Shown piece by piece: positions 53,608-62,329 of a DNA stretch of 64,000 nucleotides. Source of the stretch: Paenibacillus athensensis (GTDB taxonomy: Bacteria > Bacillota > Bacilli > Paenibacillales > NBRC-103111); contig NZ_MYFO02000006.1 of NCBI RefSeq assembly GCF_004514475.2, positions 1-64,000 on the forward strand. The letters run 5' to 3'. Each line of letters opens with the position of its first letter. Position 1 is the stretch's first letter. The notes under the pieces are model-generated. The model searched no databases. It was not told the DNA's origin and worked only from the letters and a program-made list of their open reading frames with translations. Made by a program: the position numbers and the translations under genes.

Positions 53608-54661
53608 CTACATCTGCCGTTCAAAATACTCCCGAATCTTGCTGTCTAAATTATCGATCCTGTCTATATCCAGTCCGAACGGCAGACAAATCGGATTAAC
53701 ACCCAGTTCCCGAAGTTTACGCAATCTGCTGCTAAAGATATCCATGATTTGAGCCGTGCTTTGCCTACCACTTCTAAATTCTAATTGATTTGGAAACTGC
53801 GCTCTAGCTGCCCAAATACTACCGCATCTATCAATAAACTCGATAAATCTGGTTAACGCAGTCTTCTTAACATGGCTCCTTACCCTGCTTTGGATAATTT
53901 GCTTTGCGTTCTCCAGCGTAAAATGATTGCCCTTTCCTACAATCAGGTCATAGAAATACCATAATCGCTTCTGACAAAGCTCCTCCGACAACAAAGCTTT
54001 AACTTTCTTTTGGCAATCCTTCAATTGCACTTCGAATCTTAAAATCCCCTTTGTCATTTCATAATTTTTAAATGCTTTGCCCGCATGTCGTTCCTTTGCT
54101 TGTAAAGTTTTGTATCGATTGTACCAGTGAACGGTTACATTTGTTGAATGGAGATAAGTGTTAATTTCTGAATGAAAGTATCTTTGTGTAACTTCATTTT
54201 GCAACATATAATCAGGTATATTACCTTTTTTAAACAAGAACAATAATATAGGAAGCAGGTGTTCTCCCACAAATAGATCAACCGTATATTCGATGTGCTT
54301 TACTTGCCAATCAAAAAAACTGGAACTTGGATTCCAAGTATATCCTTCAGAACATAATCAAATTTCATACCGATTTCATTGAAGTCTTTGATTCTGGTTA
54401 ACCCGTAATAATTGGAACCGTCCAAATCAGCAAGGATTTCCGGGCGAAGTCGTATTTCTAACGATCTGTATGCCAGACTTTGCGCATTCTTACTTCCTGA
54501 AAACCGAAATGAGACAATCCATTCGTGACATATGCCGATTTATCGTACTTATCCTTATGTAGCTGATGCCGATTTTCTAGGCAACAATTCAACTTCTTAT
54601 AGATCGTATTAAATTCTAATTTCGTCATTTCATAGCACACATATAACTTATCAATTGTCAT
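53608..54661 (-). pseudogene. Broken phage/plasmid replication initiator (gene II/X family)
   Basis: The N-terminal piece (from 54661) reads KLYVCYEMTKLEF and HQLHKDKYDKSAYVTNGL. It continues in another frame as SLEIRLRPEILADLDGSNYYG, and in a third as WQVKHIEYTVDLFVGEH, joined to the long C-terminal frame ending at 53608 (NQLEFRSGRQSTAQIM). These blocks fit the gene II/X (Phage_CRI/Phage_X) replication proteins of Bacillus filamentous-type elements. Frameshifts near 54465 and 54310 would inactivate it, or are sequencing errors. The element may thus be unable to replicate alone. Confidence 0.75.
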
Positions 54662-54772
54662 GCTAACATCACCTAACTCTTACCCACCAGATCAAGAAAA
54701 TTAGTACGCTGAGAGACTATTGTCGGTGAGGGGGATATTACATAAGCCTAATGTGGTGTTGAAATATAAATA

Positions 54773-54818
54773 AAAAGATACACAGACGCGCTAACATGTG
54801 TCTGTGTATCTTTTTTTG
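54773..54818. terminator. Strong bidirectional terminator
   Basis: Stem AAAGATACACAGAC / GTCTGTGTATCTTT followed by T-run. It ends the gene at 54819 on minus. Confidence 0.9.
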
Positions 54819-55745
54819 CTACTTTAGTAGATGCTCTAATTTTGCCCTATTAATTTTTAAGAAGCGTTTTTTAAATTTTGGATATACCGTTTCCCAGACT
54901 TCGACACGGATTCTACCTCTTTTTTCAGTCTCTACCTCGATAACATTTTGCTCAACCAGATAATCGATGAACCTGTCCTTGTCAAAAGTCATATCTTTGC
55001 TTGCAAATCTCGTCTCCATCCATTTCCAAAATTCCTTACCCCATAGGAAGTAAAATTCGTCGTTCTCCCATCCTTTATTCGTGTTTTCGTCAATTGGCTC
55101 ATTTCCATGCGTAGTCAATTGATTCCCTGTAATATAAGTTTGCATTGCCTTTAGATAGTCACCAATTGTATTTTGTAAACTGTCAATATTTTTTACTTTA
55201 TCCCAAATGCGCCTATTTTTAATGTAGCTTTGATATTCTTTTAAAAGACCAGCGGCTTCTTCGTCTTCTACCCAATCCTCCCCATCGAAAATCATCACAT
55301 CGTTTGTGCCAATACGTCTAGTAGCTATTTTTAGCGCCGACCTGAGATAGAAGTATTGGGATGCTTTCATCAAATCGTATTCCGTATCCAAATACTCCGA
55401 CCTAACCCAGCTTCCACTTTCAATCAAGTCATTAGTGAGATTCAGGTATACTTTTTTGTATTTTTCTTCGTGCTTGGTATAGGCAACTACTGCAACTCCT
55501 TCAAGTTCGATAAAGTTGCCGTGATCGAAATAAAGTTTATGTGTAGGATAAACAAAGAAGTTACATATACGCTGAGTCACATCTCCTTTGACCACTAGAT
55601 TCCCATGTTGATCAATACAGAAATTTTCCCTCGCGTAGATTCGATTCAGCTTTTCAATGTTCTGTTCCATAGTCGTTAAATCGTCAGTAAAGGAAGCGTA
55701 TCTTTCCATAAAAATATCTAACGGGTACGATTTACCTTCGCTCAT
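54819..55745 (-). CDS. Hypothetical element protein, 308 aa
   Basis: Not recognised. Soluble, acidic and Tyr/Trp-rich (DFMERYASF, EFYFLWGKEFWKWMETRF), with a basic C-terminal helix (YPKFKKRFLKINRAKLEHLL). The C-terminal part could be a small winged domain. Its place beside the replication gene suggests a role in replication or control of the element, an inference. ATG after AGCGAGGTATTT. Confidence 0.75.
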   Translation of the reverse strand: MSEGKSYPLDIFMERYASFTDDLTTMEQNIEKLNRIYARENFCIDQHGNLVVKGDVTQRICNFFVYPTHKLYFDHGNFIELEGVAVVAYTKHEEKYKKVYLNLTNDLIESGSWVRSEYLDTEYDLMKASQYFYLRSALKIATRRIGTNDVMIFDGEDWVEDEEAAGLLKEYQSYIKNRRIWDKVKNIDSLQNTIGDYLKAMQTYITGNQLTTHGNEPIDENTNKGWENDEFYFLWGKEFWKWMETRFASKDMTFDKDRFIDYLVEQNVIEVETEKRGRIRVEVWETVYPKFKKRFLKINRAKLEHLLK

Positions 55746-56065
55746 TGTAAATACCTCGCTTTTTCATTTCACTTTACGTGCGCTCTATGTTCTTATCAGG
55801 TAGCATTTAACGAATAATAAACCATAATCGTCTAAACAAATATTTAAAAAAGTGAATTAATCAATGGCACTGATGCTTAAAATAAGCATTTAGACTATAA
55901 ATACAACTATAAAAAAACAACAAATTCTAGCTATTGGGAACTTGGGAACGAGGGAACTTGGGAACTATTCATTCTGATAGGTAATAAAGCCTCGTATTTC
56001 TACCTGTTTCGAGACCTAGTAGAGTTTTTATTATATACCAGAATTTCCATGAAAGGAATGAACGT
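55746..56065. other. Divergent control region of the element
   Basis: AT-rich space between the minus-strand 308-aa gene and the plus-strand excisionase-like gene. It holds the 8-bp iterations at 55936 and an ATGCTT/AAGCAT inverted repeat near 55885. No gene. Confidence 0.5.
55936..55966. repeat. Four 8-bp iterations of GGGAAC(TT/GA)
   Basis: GGGAAC occurs four times with period 8 in the spacer upstream of the excisionase-like gene. This suits binding of a small DNA-binding protein, such as the excisionase, or a replication iteron. Confidence 0.6.
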
Positions 56066-56272
56066 ATGTTTGAAAATTACGATGATGTGATTTCAGTAGA
56101 TGACATGTGTGAAATATTAGCCATTGGTCGTAACAAAGCATATGAGCTATTACAAACTGGGCAAATAAAATCGTTCAAATTAGGGAAAGCATATCGAATT
56201 CCTAAAATGTGCATTCAAGAGTTTGTGATAGCCAGTGCCAAAATGAAAATCGAACAGTTCTCACAAAATTAG
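56066..56272 (+). CDS. Excisionase-like helix-turn-helix protein, 68 aa
   Basis: MerR-type/excisionase HTH (ISVDDMCEILAIGRNKAYELL at about residues 9-29, then KSFKLGKAYRIPK). The AxxLxVxRxxxYxLxxxGxI...G...RI pattern is that of the excise family. It bends DNA near the att site to favour excision. ATG after GAAAGGAATG. It is followed within 400 bases by the integrase. Confidence 0.85.
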   Translation: MFENYDDVISVDDMCEILAIGRNKAYELLQTGQIKSFKLGKAYRIPKMCIQEFVIASAKMKIEQFSQN

Positions 56273-56335
56273 TAATACAAAAGTCTGGTAAGCTGCGGCA
56301 TTCATTGTCGCGGCTTATTTTCATTTCACGGGAAA

Positions 56336-56557
56336 GTGAGCGAAACCACATTGAGGCATATTGAAAAAGCACAAAAAGGAGAACGTTGTCAGACACGGCT
56401 ACTTGAACTAATAAGAACACATTTAAAACTTGTCCTAGAATTCGGTGAGCCGGAAACTACAGTTGGAAGAAAAGAAGCTATTAAAAAAGAAGTGGCTCTC
56501 ATACGAGACGAACGGGATAACCTGATCTCCCCCAAACGGCATAACGGACTAAATTAA
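56336..56557 (+). CDS. Possible small charged protein, 73 aa
   Basis: A GTG-start frame between excisionase and integrase that encodes a Lys/Arg/Glu-rich helical peptide (TLRHIEKAQKGERC). The ribosome site is poor (CACGGGAAA). May be real, since such a gap often holds a small gene. Confidence 0.35.
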   Translation: MSETTLRHIEKAQKGERCQTRLLELIRTHLKLVLEFGEPETTVGRKEAIKKEVALIRDERDNLISPKRHNGLN

Positions 56558-56651
56558 AAATCACAACTGTAATAACAAAAATGTAATTGGCAGGGGTATG
56601 TTGCTCCTGCTTATTTGCATTTCAGAAACATTATACAAAGGAGAAATGAAC

Positions 56652-57758
56652 ATGCCAGTCTACAAAGATGAAAAAGTAAAAACAAATCCGTGGTACTACT
56701 CATTTGAAGTCAAAAGTCCAGACGGGAAGCGAAGAACGGAGAAAAAACGTGGATTCAGAACTAAGAGGGAAGCCGAGAAGGCCGAAATATCCGTCAAGGA
56801 TGCCATTAATAAAGGAACCTACGTCCAACCTTCCAAGCTATCTCTGGGGGAATATCTCGTTAGATGGCTTGATACTCGAATTGACCTTAAAAAATCGACC
56901 AAAATCGGCTATGACAGCATTATCCGCAATCACATTATGCCTGATAAGATTAGTCAGATCTCGTTATCAGAAATTAACGCAATGACGGTTGAAGGATTCA
57001 TGACGAAGGTACACGCCTCGAAATATTCCGATAGTTTTAAAAGAAACATTTTTAAAATGATTCACAAGGCATTAAAAGACGCCGAGCGCAAACAGTTGAT
57101 ACTGAGAAATCCCGCGGCACTGGTCACGAAACCTAAAGTTGCAAAAAAAGAAATGAAATACTGGACAGCCGAAGAAGCCAAAACATTCCTCAAAGCCATT
57201 CAACCACACAGGCTCAGAATCATATTCATGCTTGCCATTCACTGCGGCATGAGGATGGGAGAAATACGCGGTCTACGCTTGTCCGATATCGACCTAGAAC
57301 GAGGAATTATTTCGGTCAGACATATTATGGACTCAGAACGGAACTTGCAGATTGGGACTAAAACAAATGCAGGGAATCGAGCTATATCCCTCTCCCCATT
57401 TGTCATCCGAGAAATTGAACAGCGAATTGCGGGGATAGCGGTAGAAAAAAATACTGCCGGAGACGAATATGAAGACCTTGGTTATTTAGTCTGTACCAAA
57501 AAAGGCAGACCATACCTAAAGAAAAACTTTCGAGATATTTGGATTAGACTTCTCAATAAAACAGGGTTAAAACCGATCCGCTTTCACGATCTAAGACACA
57601 CTTGTGCGTCATTGTTATTAGGGCTAGGTATTCATCCTAAAATTGTACAAGAAAGATTAGGACATTCAAGCGTGCAAATTACCCTAGACACGTATTCGCA
57701 CCTTGCACCCAATATGCAGCAAGACGCAGCCAATGCATTACAGGATTTGCTCGAATAA
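56652..57758 (+). CDS. int: Tyrosine recombinase / phage integrase, 368 aa
   Basis: Site-specific recombinase of the element. An N-terminal AP2-like arm-binding region (~1-55, SPDGKRRTEKKRGFRTKREAE) is followed by a SAM-like core-binding domain (~60-150). The catalytic domain shows Arg in HCGMRMGEIRGL (~197), HDLRHTCASLLLGLG and the nucleophile Tyr in LDTYSHL (~349). All catalytic residues are present, so it should be active. AAGGAG 9 bases before the ATG at 56652 fixes the start over an ATG six bases earlier. It lies 124 bases from attR. Confidence 0.95.
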   Translation: MPVYKDEKVKTNPWYYSFEVKSPDGKRRTEKKRGFRTKREAEKAEISVKDAINKGTYVQPSKLSLGEYLVRWLDTRIDLKKSTKIGYDSIIRNHIMPDKISQISLSEINAMTVEGFMTKVHASKYSDSFKRNIFKMIHKALKDAERKQLILRNPAALVTKPKVAKKEMKYWTAEEAKTFLKAIQPHRLRIIFMLAIHCGMRMGEIRGLRLSDIDLERGIISVRHIMDSERNLQIGTKTNAGNRAISLSPFVIREIEQRIAGIAVEKNTAGDEYEDLGYLVCTKKGRPYLKKNFRDIWIRLLNKTGLKPIRFHDLRHTCASLLLGLGIHPKIVQERLGHSSVQITLDTYSHLAPNMQQDAANALQDLLE

Positions 57759-57881
57759 CTGCAACAAATCAGCAATTTGGGAGCAACCCTACCAGATTCC
57801 TACCAGAACCGCCTTTTGAAGCTTATAAAAGCATACCTACGCCCCGTAAACCCTTACCCCACAAGGGTTATTTCCGCTACA

Positions 57882-57909
57882 ACAAAAAAAGGAACCCAGC
57901 CAACGGGGC
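57882..57909. repeat. Right attachment site (attR), 28-bp direct repeat
   Basis: Identical to 46556-46583. On minus, the region to 57916 forms GAACCCGGCC / GGCTGGGTTC followed by CTTTTTTTG, a rho-independent terminator. It adjoins the integrase gene. Confidence 0.8.
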
Positions 57910-58016
57910 CGGGTTCAAAGTTTTTATATTAAAAAGGGGGTCTTGGTTATTATAATACCTCCTTAACATTATGGAACCATAACAGGAATATTTCATTTGT
58001 GTAACAAAAATGAAAG
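57882..58016 (-). repeat. Dispersed intergenic repeat, copy C
   Basis: It carries the terminator, the AAGACCCCCTTTTT block and the TTTTGTTACACAAATGAAATAT block of copy A in the same order, with differing spacers. The attR core is its terminator part, so the element integrated into one of these repeats. Confidence 0.7.
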
Positions 58017-58059
58017 CGTTTCGCACAAGGCTTTGCGCCCCTGTCTGTGCGTTTGCTCA

Positions 58060-58110
58060 TTGTCATCTGCCGCGGCAGCGCGTATAATACTTTTATTAGA
58101 ATAATTCTAA
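58060..58110 (+). promoter_or_regulatory. Promoter with Fur/PerR-family palindrome
   Basis: TTGTCA and TATAAT are 17 bases apart (58060-58088). A perfect 7-1-7 palindrome TTAGAATAATTCTAA follows at 58096-58110, covering the transcript start. It resembles PerR boxes (TTATAATNATTATAA) more than Fur or Zur boxes. Control of the metal exporter by PerR or a relative is inferred. Confidence 0.65.
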
Positions 58111-58128
58111 ATAAGGGAGGCGAGGCTG

Positions 58129-59100
58129 ATGGCGGAGTACGATTTCCACCACTTGCATCATGTGAAGGAACAAAAGCATTCGCGCAAGGCGTTATGGGTG
58201 ACGCTTGTATTGACGGCGTTTTTTACCGGGGTCGAGATTGTTGGCGGTTTGCTGTCCAATTCGCTGGCGCTGCTGTCGGATTCGGCGCATATGATTTCGG
58301 ACGTGATTGCGCTCGGGCTCAGTATGGTGGCGCTGCATCTGGCGACGCGGCCGCCGAATGCGCGGTTTACGTTCGGGTTTCTGCGCTTTGAGATCATCGC
58401 TTCGTTTCTGAACGGGCTGGCGCTGGCGGTGATTGCGCTCGGGATTTTCATTGAAGGGATTCGCCGCTTGATTCATCCGGAGCGCATGGAGCTGGGCCTG
58501 ATGCTGGGCATCGCTTCGCTGGGGTTCGTGGTGAACCTGGTGCTGACGCTCGTGCTGCACCGCAGCGTCGAGGAAGAGGATAATTTAAATGTGCGCAGCG
58601 CGCTGTGGCATTTTATCGGCGATTTGCTCAGCTCGGTCGGGGTGATCGTGTCGGCGGGGCTGATTTACTGGACAGGACAGTTGTGGTTCGATCCGCTGAT
58701 CAGTATGGTGATCGGGGGGATTATTTTTACCGGCGGGGCCAAAATCGTGCGCGAATCGTTCCTGATGCTGATGGAATCGGTGCCGGAACGCTTTGATCTG
58801 GAGCAGATTCGCCGCGACATCGCTGCGGTGGAAGGCGTCGAGGATGTGCATGAAATGCACCTGTGGGCGATTTCCTCCGACCACTATTCGCTCTCGGCGC
58901 ATGTGCTGACCGATAACCGGGTGCAGCCGTTTTGCATCATTTTGGCGATTACCGAGATGCTCAAACGCACCTACGGGATCGAGCACGCGACGATTCAAAC
59001 CGAACACGTCCAGATTCATCCGCACGGCGAATACGGGCGACAGTTTATGCTCAAGCAGCAGCAGGAACCCAGTGAATCCGGCACGTATTTGCCGATGTAG
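58129..59100 (+). CDS. Cation diffusion facilitator (CDF) metal exporter, 323 aa
   Basis: Six membrane helices and a C-terminal cytoplasmic domain, as in CzcD/ZitB. Metal-binding residues are seen in helix 2 (SDSAHMISD, His/Asp pair) and helix 5 (AxxxHFIGDLLSS), with the N-terminal HHLHH-like segment. It exports Zn, Co or similar ions in exchange for protons. The start follows AAGGGAGG. The promoter is overlapped by a Fur-family palindrome. It lies just outside the integrated element and is GC-rich. Confidence 0.92.
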   Translation: MAEYDFHHLHHVKEQKHSRKALWVTLVLTAFFTGVEIVGGLLSNSLALLSDSAHMISDVIALGLSMVALHLATRPPNARFTFGFLRFEIIASFLNGLALAVIALGIFIEGIRRLIHPERMELGLMLGIASLGFVVNLVLTLVLHRSVEEEDNLNVRSALWHFIGDLLSSVGVIVSAGLIYWTGQLWFDPLISMVIGGIIFTGGAKIVRESFLMLMESVPERFDLEQIRRDIAAVEGVEDVHEMHLWAISSDHYSLSAHVLTDNRVQPFCIILAITEMLKRTYGIEHATIQTEHVQIHPHGEYGRQFMLKQQQEPSESGTYLPM

Positions 59101-59141
59101 CCTCTCAAGCATTCTCTATTGAAAAAAGGAGCGGTTTCCCG

Positions 59142-60152
59142 ATGTGGTTCCTCTACGCCGTCAGCAGCGCGATTTTATTCGGCCTGACGGGCTTTTTTAT
59201 GAAAATCAGCCAGATGCGCCGCGGCTCTACGCCGCATTTGCTGCTTGGGCTGTATGCGGCCGGCTCGCTTGGCTTTGCCCTCAACAGCGCGCTGGAGGGC
59301 TCGCTGCTGGCCGCGCTCCTGGATTGGCGGCTCTGGGCCGCCGGTGCCGTCATCGGCGCCGGCTCGGCGCTCGGCAATGTGGTGTTCATCAAGGCGCTGG
59401 ACTACGGTCCGGCCAGCTTGACTTCACCACTGATGAATTTAAATATCTTGCTCATCATCGTCATGTCGATGGTCGTGTACGGCGAAGGGCTCAGCGCACC
59501 GGAGCTGGCCGGGGCGCTGCTGCTGGTGCTGTCGGCGGCGCTGGTCGCGATCCGCCCGAAGGAGCCGCTGAGCATCCGCGAGCGCATCTGGTTTGGGCTG
59601 GTCGCGCTGGGCGGCGTGTTGTTCTTCTTCCGCAACGGCGGGCTGAAGGTGACGGCTGAGCTCGGTCTGGCGAACACGCCGATTTTGTTCTACAGCTATG
59701 CGCTGTCCGTCGTTTGGTTCGCAGCAGCGCTGCTGCCGTGGCGAAGCGGCACGAGGCTGACCGCAGACAGTGTCAACGGCCAAGCAGCTCCCGCTGTCCT
59801 AACGCCGGTTGCTGCGGCAGCTCCCGCAGCGCTATCGCCGACGACCCCTGCGGCAATTCCGGCTCCGCCACGCCATGCCGCAGCGCCTGTAACCGCCGAA
59901 GCGACGCGCTTCAACGCCGCCCGCACCGGCTTGCGCTGGGGACTTCTGTCCGGCGCCTTCTCCTACGCCGGGCTCCAGCTATATTCGGTCGCTCTGCAGA
60001 CCGGGCCGGCCACGCTGGTTGCGCCGATTTTCTCGACATACGGGCTGGTCGTAGTCGCCGGATCGGTGCTGGTGTTCAAGGAGCGGCTGAATCGTTTGCA
60101 AATACTGGCGCTTTTGCTGCTTTTTATAGGATTCATTCTGGTCAAGCTGTAA
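59142..60152 (+). CDS. EamA/DMT-family transporter with Ala-Pro insert, 336 aa
   Basis: Ten hydrophobic segments in two EamA halves, of the drug/metabolite transporter superfamily. The central loop (about residues 205-255) is an unusually long Ala/Pro/Thr-rich insertion (APAALSPTTPAAIPAPP). Substrate unknown. ATG after GGAGCGG. It follows the CDF gene by 41 bases and may share its promoter. Confidence 0.88.
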   Translation: MWFLYAVSSAILFGLTGFFMKISQMRRGSTPHLLLGLYAAGSLGFALNSALEGSLLAALLDWRLWAAGAVIGAGSALGNVVFIKALDYGPASLTSPLMNLNILLIIVMSMVVYGEGLSAPELAGALLLVLSAALVAIRPKEPLSIRERIWFGLVALGGVLFFFRNGGLKVTAELGLANTPILFYSYALSVVWFAAALLPWRSGTRLTADSVNGQAAPAVLTPVAAAAPAALSPTTPAAIPAPPRHAAAPVTAEATRFNAARTGLRWGLLSGAFSYAGLQLYSVALQTGPATLVAPIFSTYGLVVVAGSVLVFKERLNRLQILALLLLFIGFILVKL

Positions 60153-60169
60153 GATGCTGTTGAAACCTT

Positions 60170-60191
60170 CCGTATTTTTAACCAAATACGG
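60170..60191 (+). terminator. Possible terminator after the EamA gene
   Basis: Stem CCGTATTT / AAATACGG followed by CCCTCCCTTTTT, a weak tail. Confidence 0.45.
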
Positions 60192-60308
60192 TTCCCTCCC
60201 TTTTTCGGAAAACGTTTTCGGCATACAATTTAGAGACAAGCTGTTAGCTAACATTTTTGCACAGTTTGCACAACTTGCCGAGCAACAGCCGATAAGGAGG
60301 AATTTTCC

Positions 60309-61325
60309 ATGACCGCCCGCGCCCTTCCCGTCTTCCCCGCCATTCTTAAGGCCAAGCTGCACCACACGCTGCCGCAGTCAATCATCTCGGACCGCGACGC
60401 TTACGAGCCGTGGTTTCAAAGCAATTACATCCAGCTCTACTGCCCGCGTGGCGACCGCGGCAGCTTTCACGTGAACTTTTACGAATACTTCGTGTGGGTT
60501 CACCCGATTCCGGCCGTGATGGCTCAGCATTTGCGGCGTGAAACGGTAGGGATCATGAGCAGCAACCCGATTGATTTTATCGTGGCGAGCATTGATCGCG
60601 GGTTTTATTTTTACACCTATGTGGACGAGTTTTACCTGCCGCTGTTTTTGTATCAAAAATTCCACTTCGTTCACGACCTGCTCATCTACGGCTACGATCT
60701 GGAGATCCGGCAGTTTGACGTGGTCGGCAAGACGGAGGCCAACCAATTCGGCACAGCCAAAATCAGCTTCGAGCAGTTCCTCGAATCCTACGACGAGTCG
60801 CACATTACCGCGGACTACCAGCGCGATATTTTCCTTTTGAGCGAGCGGCAAAGCGAGCATCGCCATTACCGTTTCGATCCGGTGCTGGTTCGCGAGCTGC
60901 TGACTGATTACATCGAGTCGCGCAATACGTCCGAGCGGCTGCGCATGTACTCCAATCCGCTTGACTGGCACTTCGGCATCGACGTGTTTAATCGCTATAT
61001 TGCCGATATGGAGCTGGCCAAGGAAACCGGCGAGATCATTTCGTATTTGCCGGTGCATACCCTTTTCGAGCATAAAGCCTGCATGACGAGCCGCTTTGAA
61101 TATATGAGCCGCAACGGCTTTGCCGACGCCGCCAGGCTGGAGCCGCTGACCGACAAGTACCGGCGCCACGTCCTGCACGGAGCCAACGTGCTGCGCAGTA
61201 TGATTCTCAAACGTCACACAGCCAAAACCGACCCGACCGTCGATCAGCTGATCGCCAAAATCCACGGCATTGTCGCCGCCGAACGCGAAATTTTGCCGGA
61301 GGTGCTGGAAGTGCTCAAGCCGTAG
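60309..61325 (+). CDS. Hypothetical protein, 338 aa
   Basis: Not recognised. Soluble, aromatic-rich and mainly mixed alpha/beta. Blocks such as FVWVHPIPAVMAQHL, FYLPLFLYQKFHFVHDLLIYGYD and YSNPLDWHFGIDVFNRYI look conserved, as in an enzyme. No metal or nucleotide motif is clear. No signal peptide. Strong ribosome site AAGGAGG 8 bases before the ATG, so it is well expressed. It stands alone, and a terminator follows. Confidence 0.8.
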   Translation: MTARALPVFPAILKAKLHHTLPQSIISDRDAYEPWFQSNYIQLYCPRGDRGSFHVNFYEYFVWVHPIPAVMAQHLRRETVGIMSSNPIDFIVASIDRGFYFYTYVDEFYLPLFLYQKFHFVHDLLIYGYDLEIRQFDVVGKTEANQFGTAKISFEQFLESYDESHITADYQRDIFLLSERQSEHRHYRFDPVLVRELLTDYIESRNTSERLRMYSNPLDWHFGIDVFNRYIADMELAKETGEIISYLPVHTLFEHKACMTSRFEYMSRNGFADAARLEPLTDKYRRHVLHGANVLRSMILKRHTAKTDPTVDQLIAKIHGIVAAEREILPEVLEVLKP

Positions 61326-61336
61326 TGCGCATGTGC

Positions 61337-61396
61337 AAAAAAAGATCGCGCCCCCGCTTCGCTTTCCTGGCGCTGCGGGCGGCAGCGATCTTTTTG
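61337..61396. terminator. Bidirectional terminator
   Basis: Outer stem GATCGC / GCGATC with inner CCCGC/GCGGG pairing, T-run on plus and A-run mirrored on minus. It ends the gene at 60309 and the ABC operon. Confidence 0.8.
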
Positions 61397-61453
61397 TTCG
61401 CCAATAAAAGATCCGGCCGCAGCCCTTACCGCAGCCAGCCGGGCAAGCAGGCG

Positions 61454-62329
61454 CTACGCCTCCTCCGCGCGCCCCTCGCCGATTAGCGCAATAATCCGCT
61501 TCTTCAGCTCCACGAAGGCAGCGGAGTCCTTGACGTCCTCTGTGCCCCCGAATCCCGGCGGCACGGCAATCTCGGCGCGAATGCGCCCCGGATGCGCCTG
61601 CATCACATAGACGCGCTGCGAGAGAAAAATCGCTTCTTCAATATCGTGGGTGATGAACACGACCGTCGTTTTTTCCTTTTCCCAAATCCGCAGCAGCAGC
61701 TCCTGCATCGACGATTTCGTCTGCGGATCGAGCGCGCCGAACGGCTCATCCATCAGCAGCACCGCCGGATTGTTCGCCAGCGCGCGGGCAATCGCCACCC
61801 GCTGCTTCATGCCGCCCGAGAGCTCCTTGGGATAGGCGTTGGCAAACTTCTTGAGCCCGACCAGCTCCATGAAATGATCGGCGATGGCGCGTTTTTCAAA
61901 CAGCGGCGTCCCCTTGAGCGTTAGCCCGAACTGGATGTTCTCGCGCACGCTCAGCCACGGAAACAGCGTATACGTCTGGAACACCATGCCGCGCTCGGAG
62001 CCCGGCCCGTCGATGGGCCGCCCGGCAAAACGCAGCTCTCCGGCCGTAGCCGTCTCCAGTCCGGCCAGAATCCGCAGCAGCGACGATTTGCCGCAGCCCG
62101 ATGGCCCGACGAAGCTGACGAATTCATGGGCCTGCACGTGGAAGGACACGCGATCCAGCGCGCAGAACTCGCTTTTTTTCCCCTTATAAATCTTGCTGAG
62201 CCCCTCCGCCGTAATCGGACCCGCTCCTCCGGACCTACCCGGCATATCCGGTACGCCCGATGCGCCGGCTTTCCCTGCCAGCCCTCTCGACACGCCTCTC
62301 TCGCCCGCATTCGTTTGCGTTGCTTCCAT
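61454..62329 (-). CDS. ABC transporter ATP-binding protein (SsuB/TauB-like), 291 aa
   Basis: Walker A GPSGCGKSS, Q-loop VFQTYTLFPW, signature LSGGMKQR, Walker B VLLMDEPFGALD and H-loop FITHDIEEA in order. It is of the nitrate/sulfonate/taurine importer subfamily. The first 40 residues are a Gly/Ala-rich extension. It starts directly after the permease stop with AAGGAGCG upstream, so the two are coupled. Last gene of the operon. Confidence 0.93.
   Translation of the reverse strand: MEATQTNAGERGVSRGLAGKAGASGVPDMPGRSGGAGPITAEGLSKIYKGKKSEFCALDRVSFHVQAHEFVSFVGPSGCGKSSLLRILAGLETATAGELRFAGRPIDGPGSERGMVFQTYTLFPWLSVRENIQFGLTLKGTPLFEKRAIADHFMELVGLKKFANAYPKELSGGMKQRVAIARALANNPAVLLMDEPFGALDPQTKSSMQELLLRIWEKEKTTVVFITHDIEEAIFLSQRVYVMQAHPGRIRAEIAVPPGFGGTEDVKDSAAFVELKKRIIALIGEGRAEEA

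Larger units (their letters stand above)
46556..57909. mobile_element. Integrated element (genomic island), about 11.35 kb
   Basis: Bounded by a perfect 28-bp direct repeat. The tyrosine integrase lies 124 bases from the right copy, with an excisionase-like gene 380 bases before it. The interior is AT-rich against GC-rich flanks and contains a broken phage-type replication gene, RadC, an Xre regulator and the Hsp70 operon. Integration target: a terminator hairpin of a dispersed-repeat copy, re-formed on both sides. This resembles a phage satellite or integrative plasmid more than a phage, as no capsid or tail genes are present. Confidence 0.8.

Noticed and set aside
55936-55966. CRISPR array
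   Set aside because: The units are only 8 bases with no spacers and no cas genes in the window.
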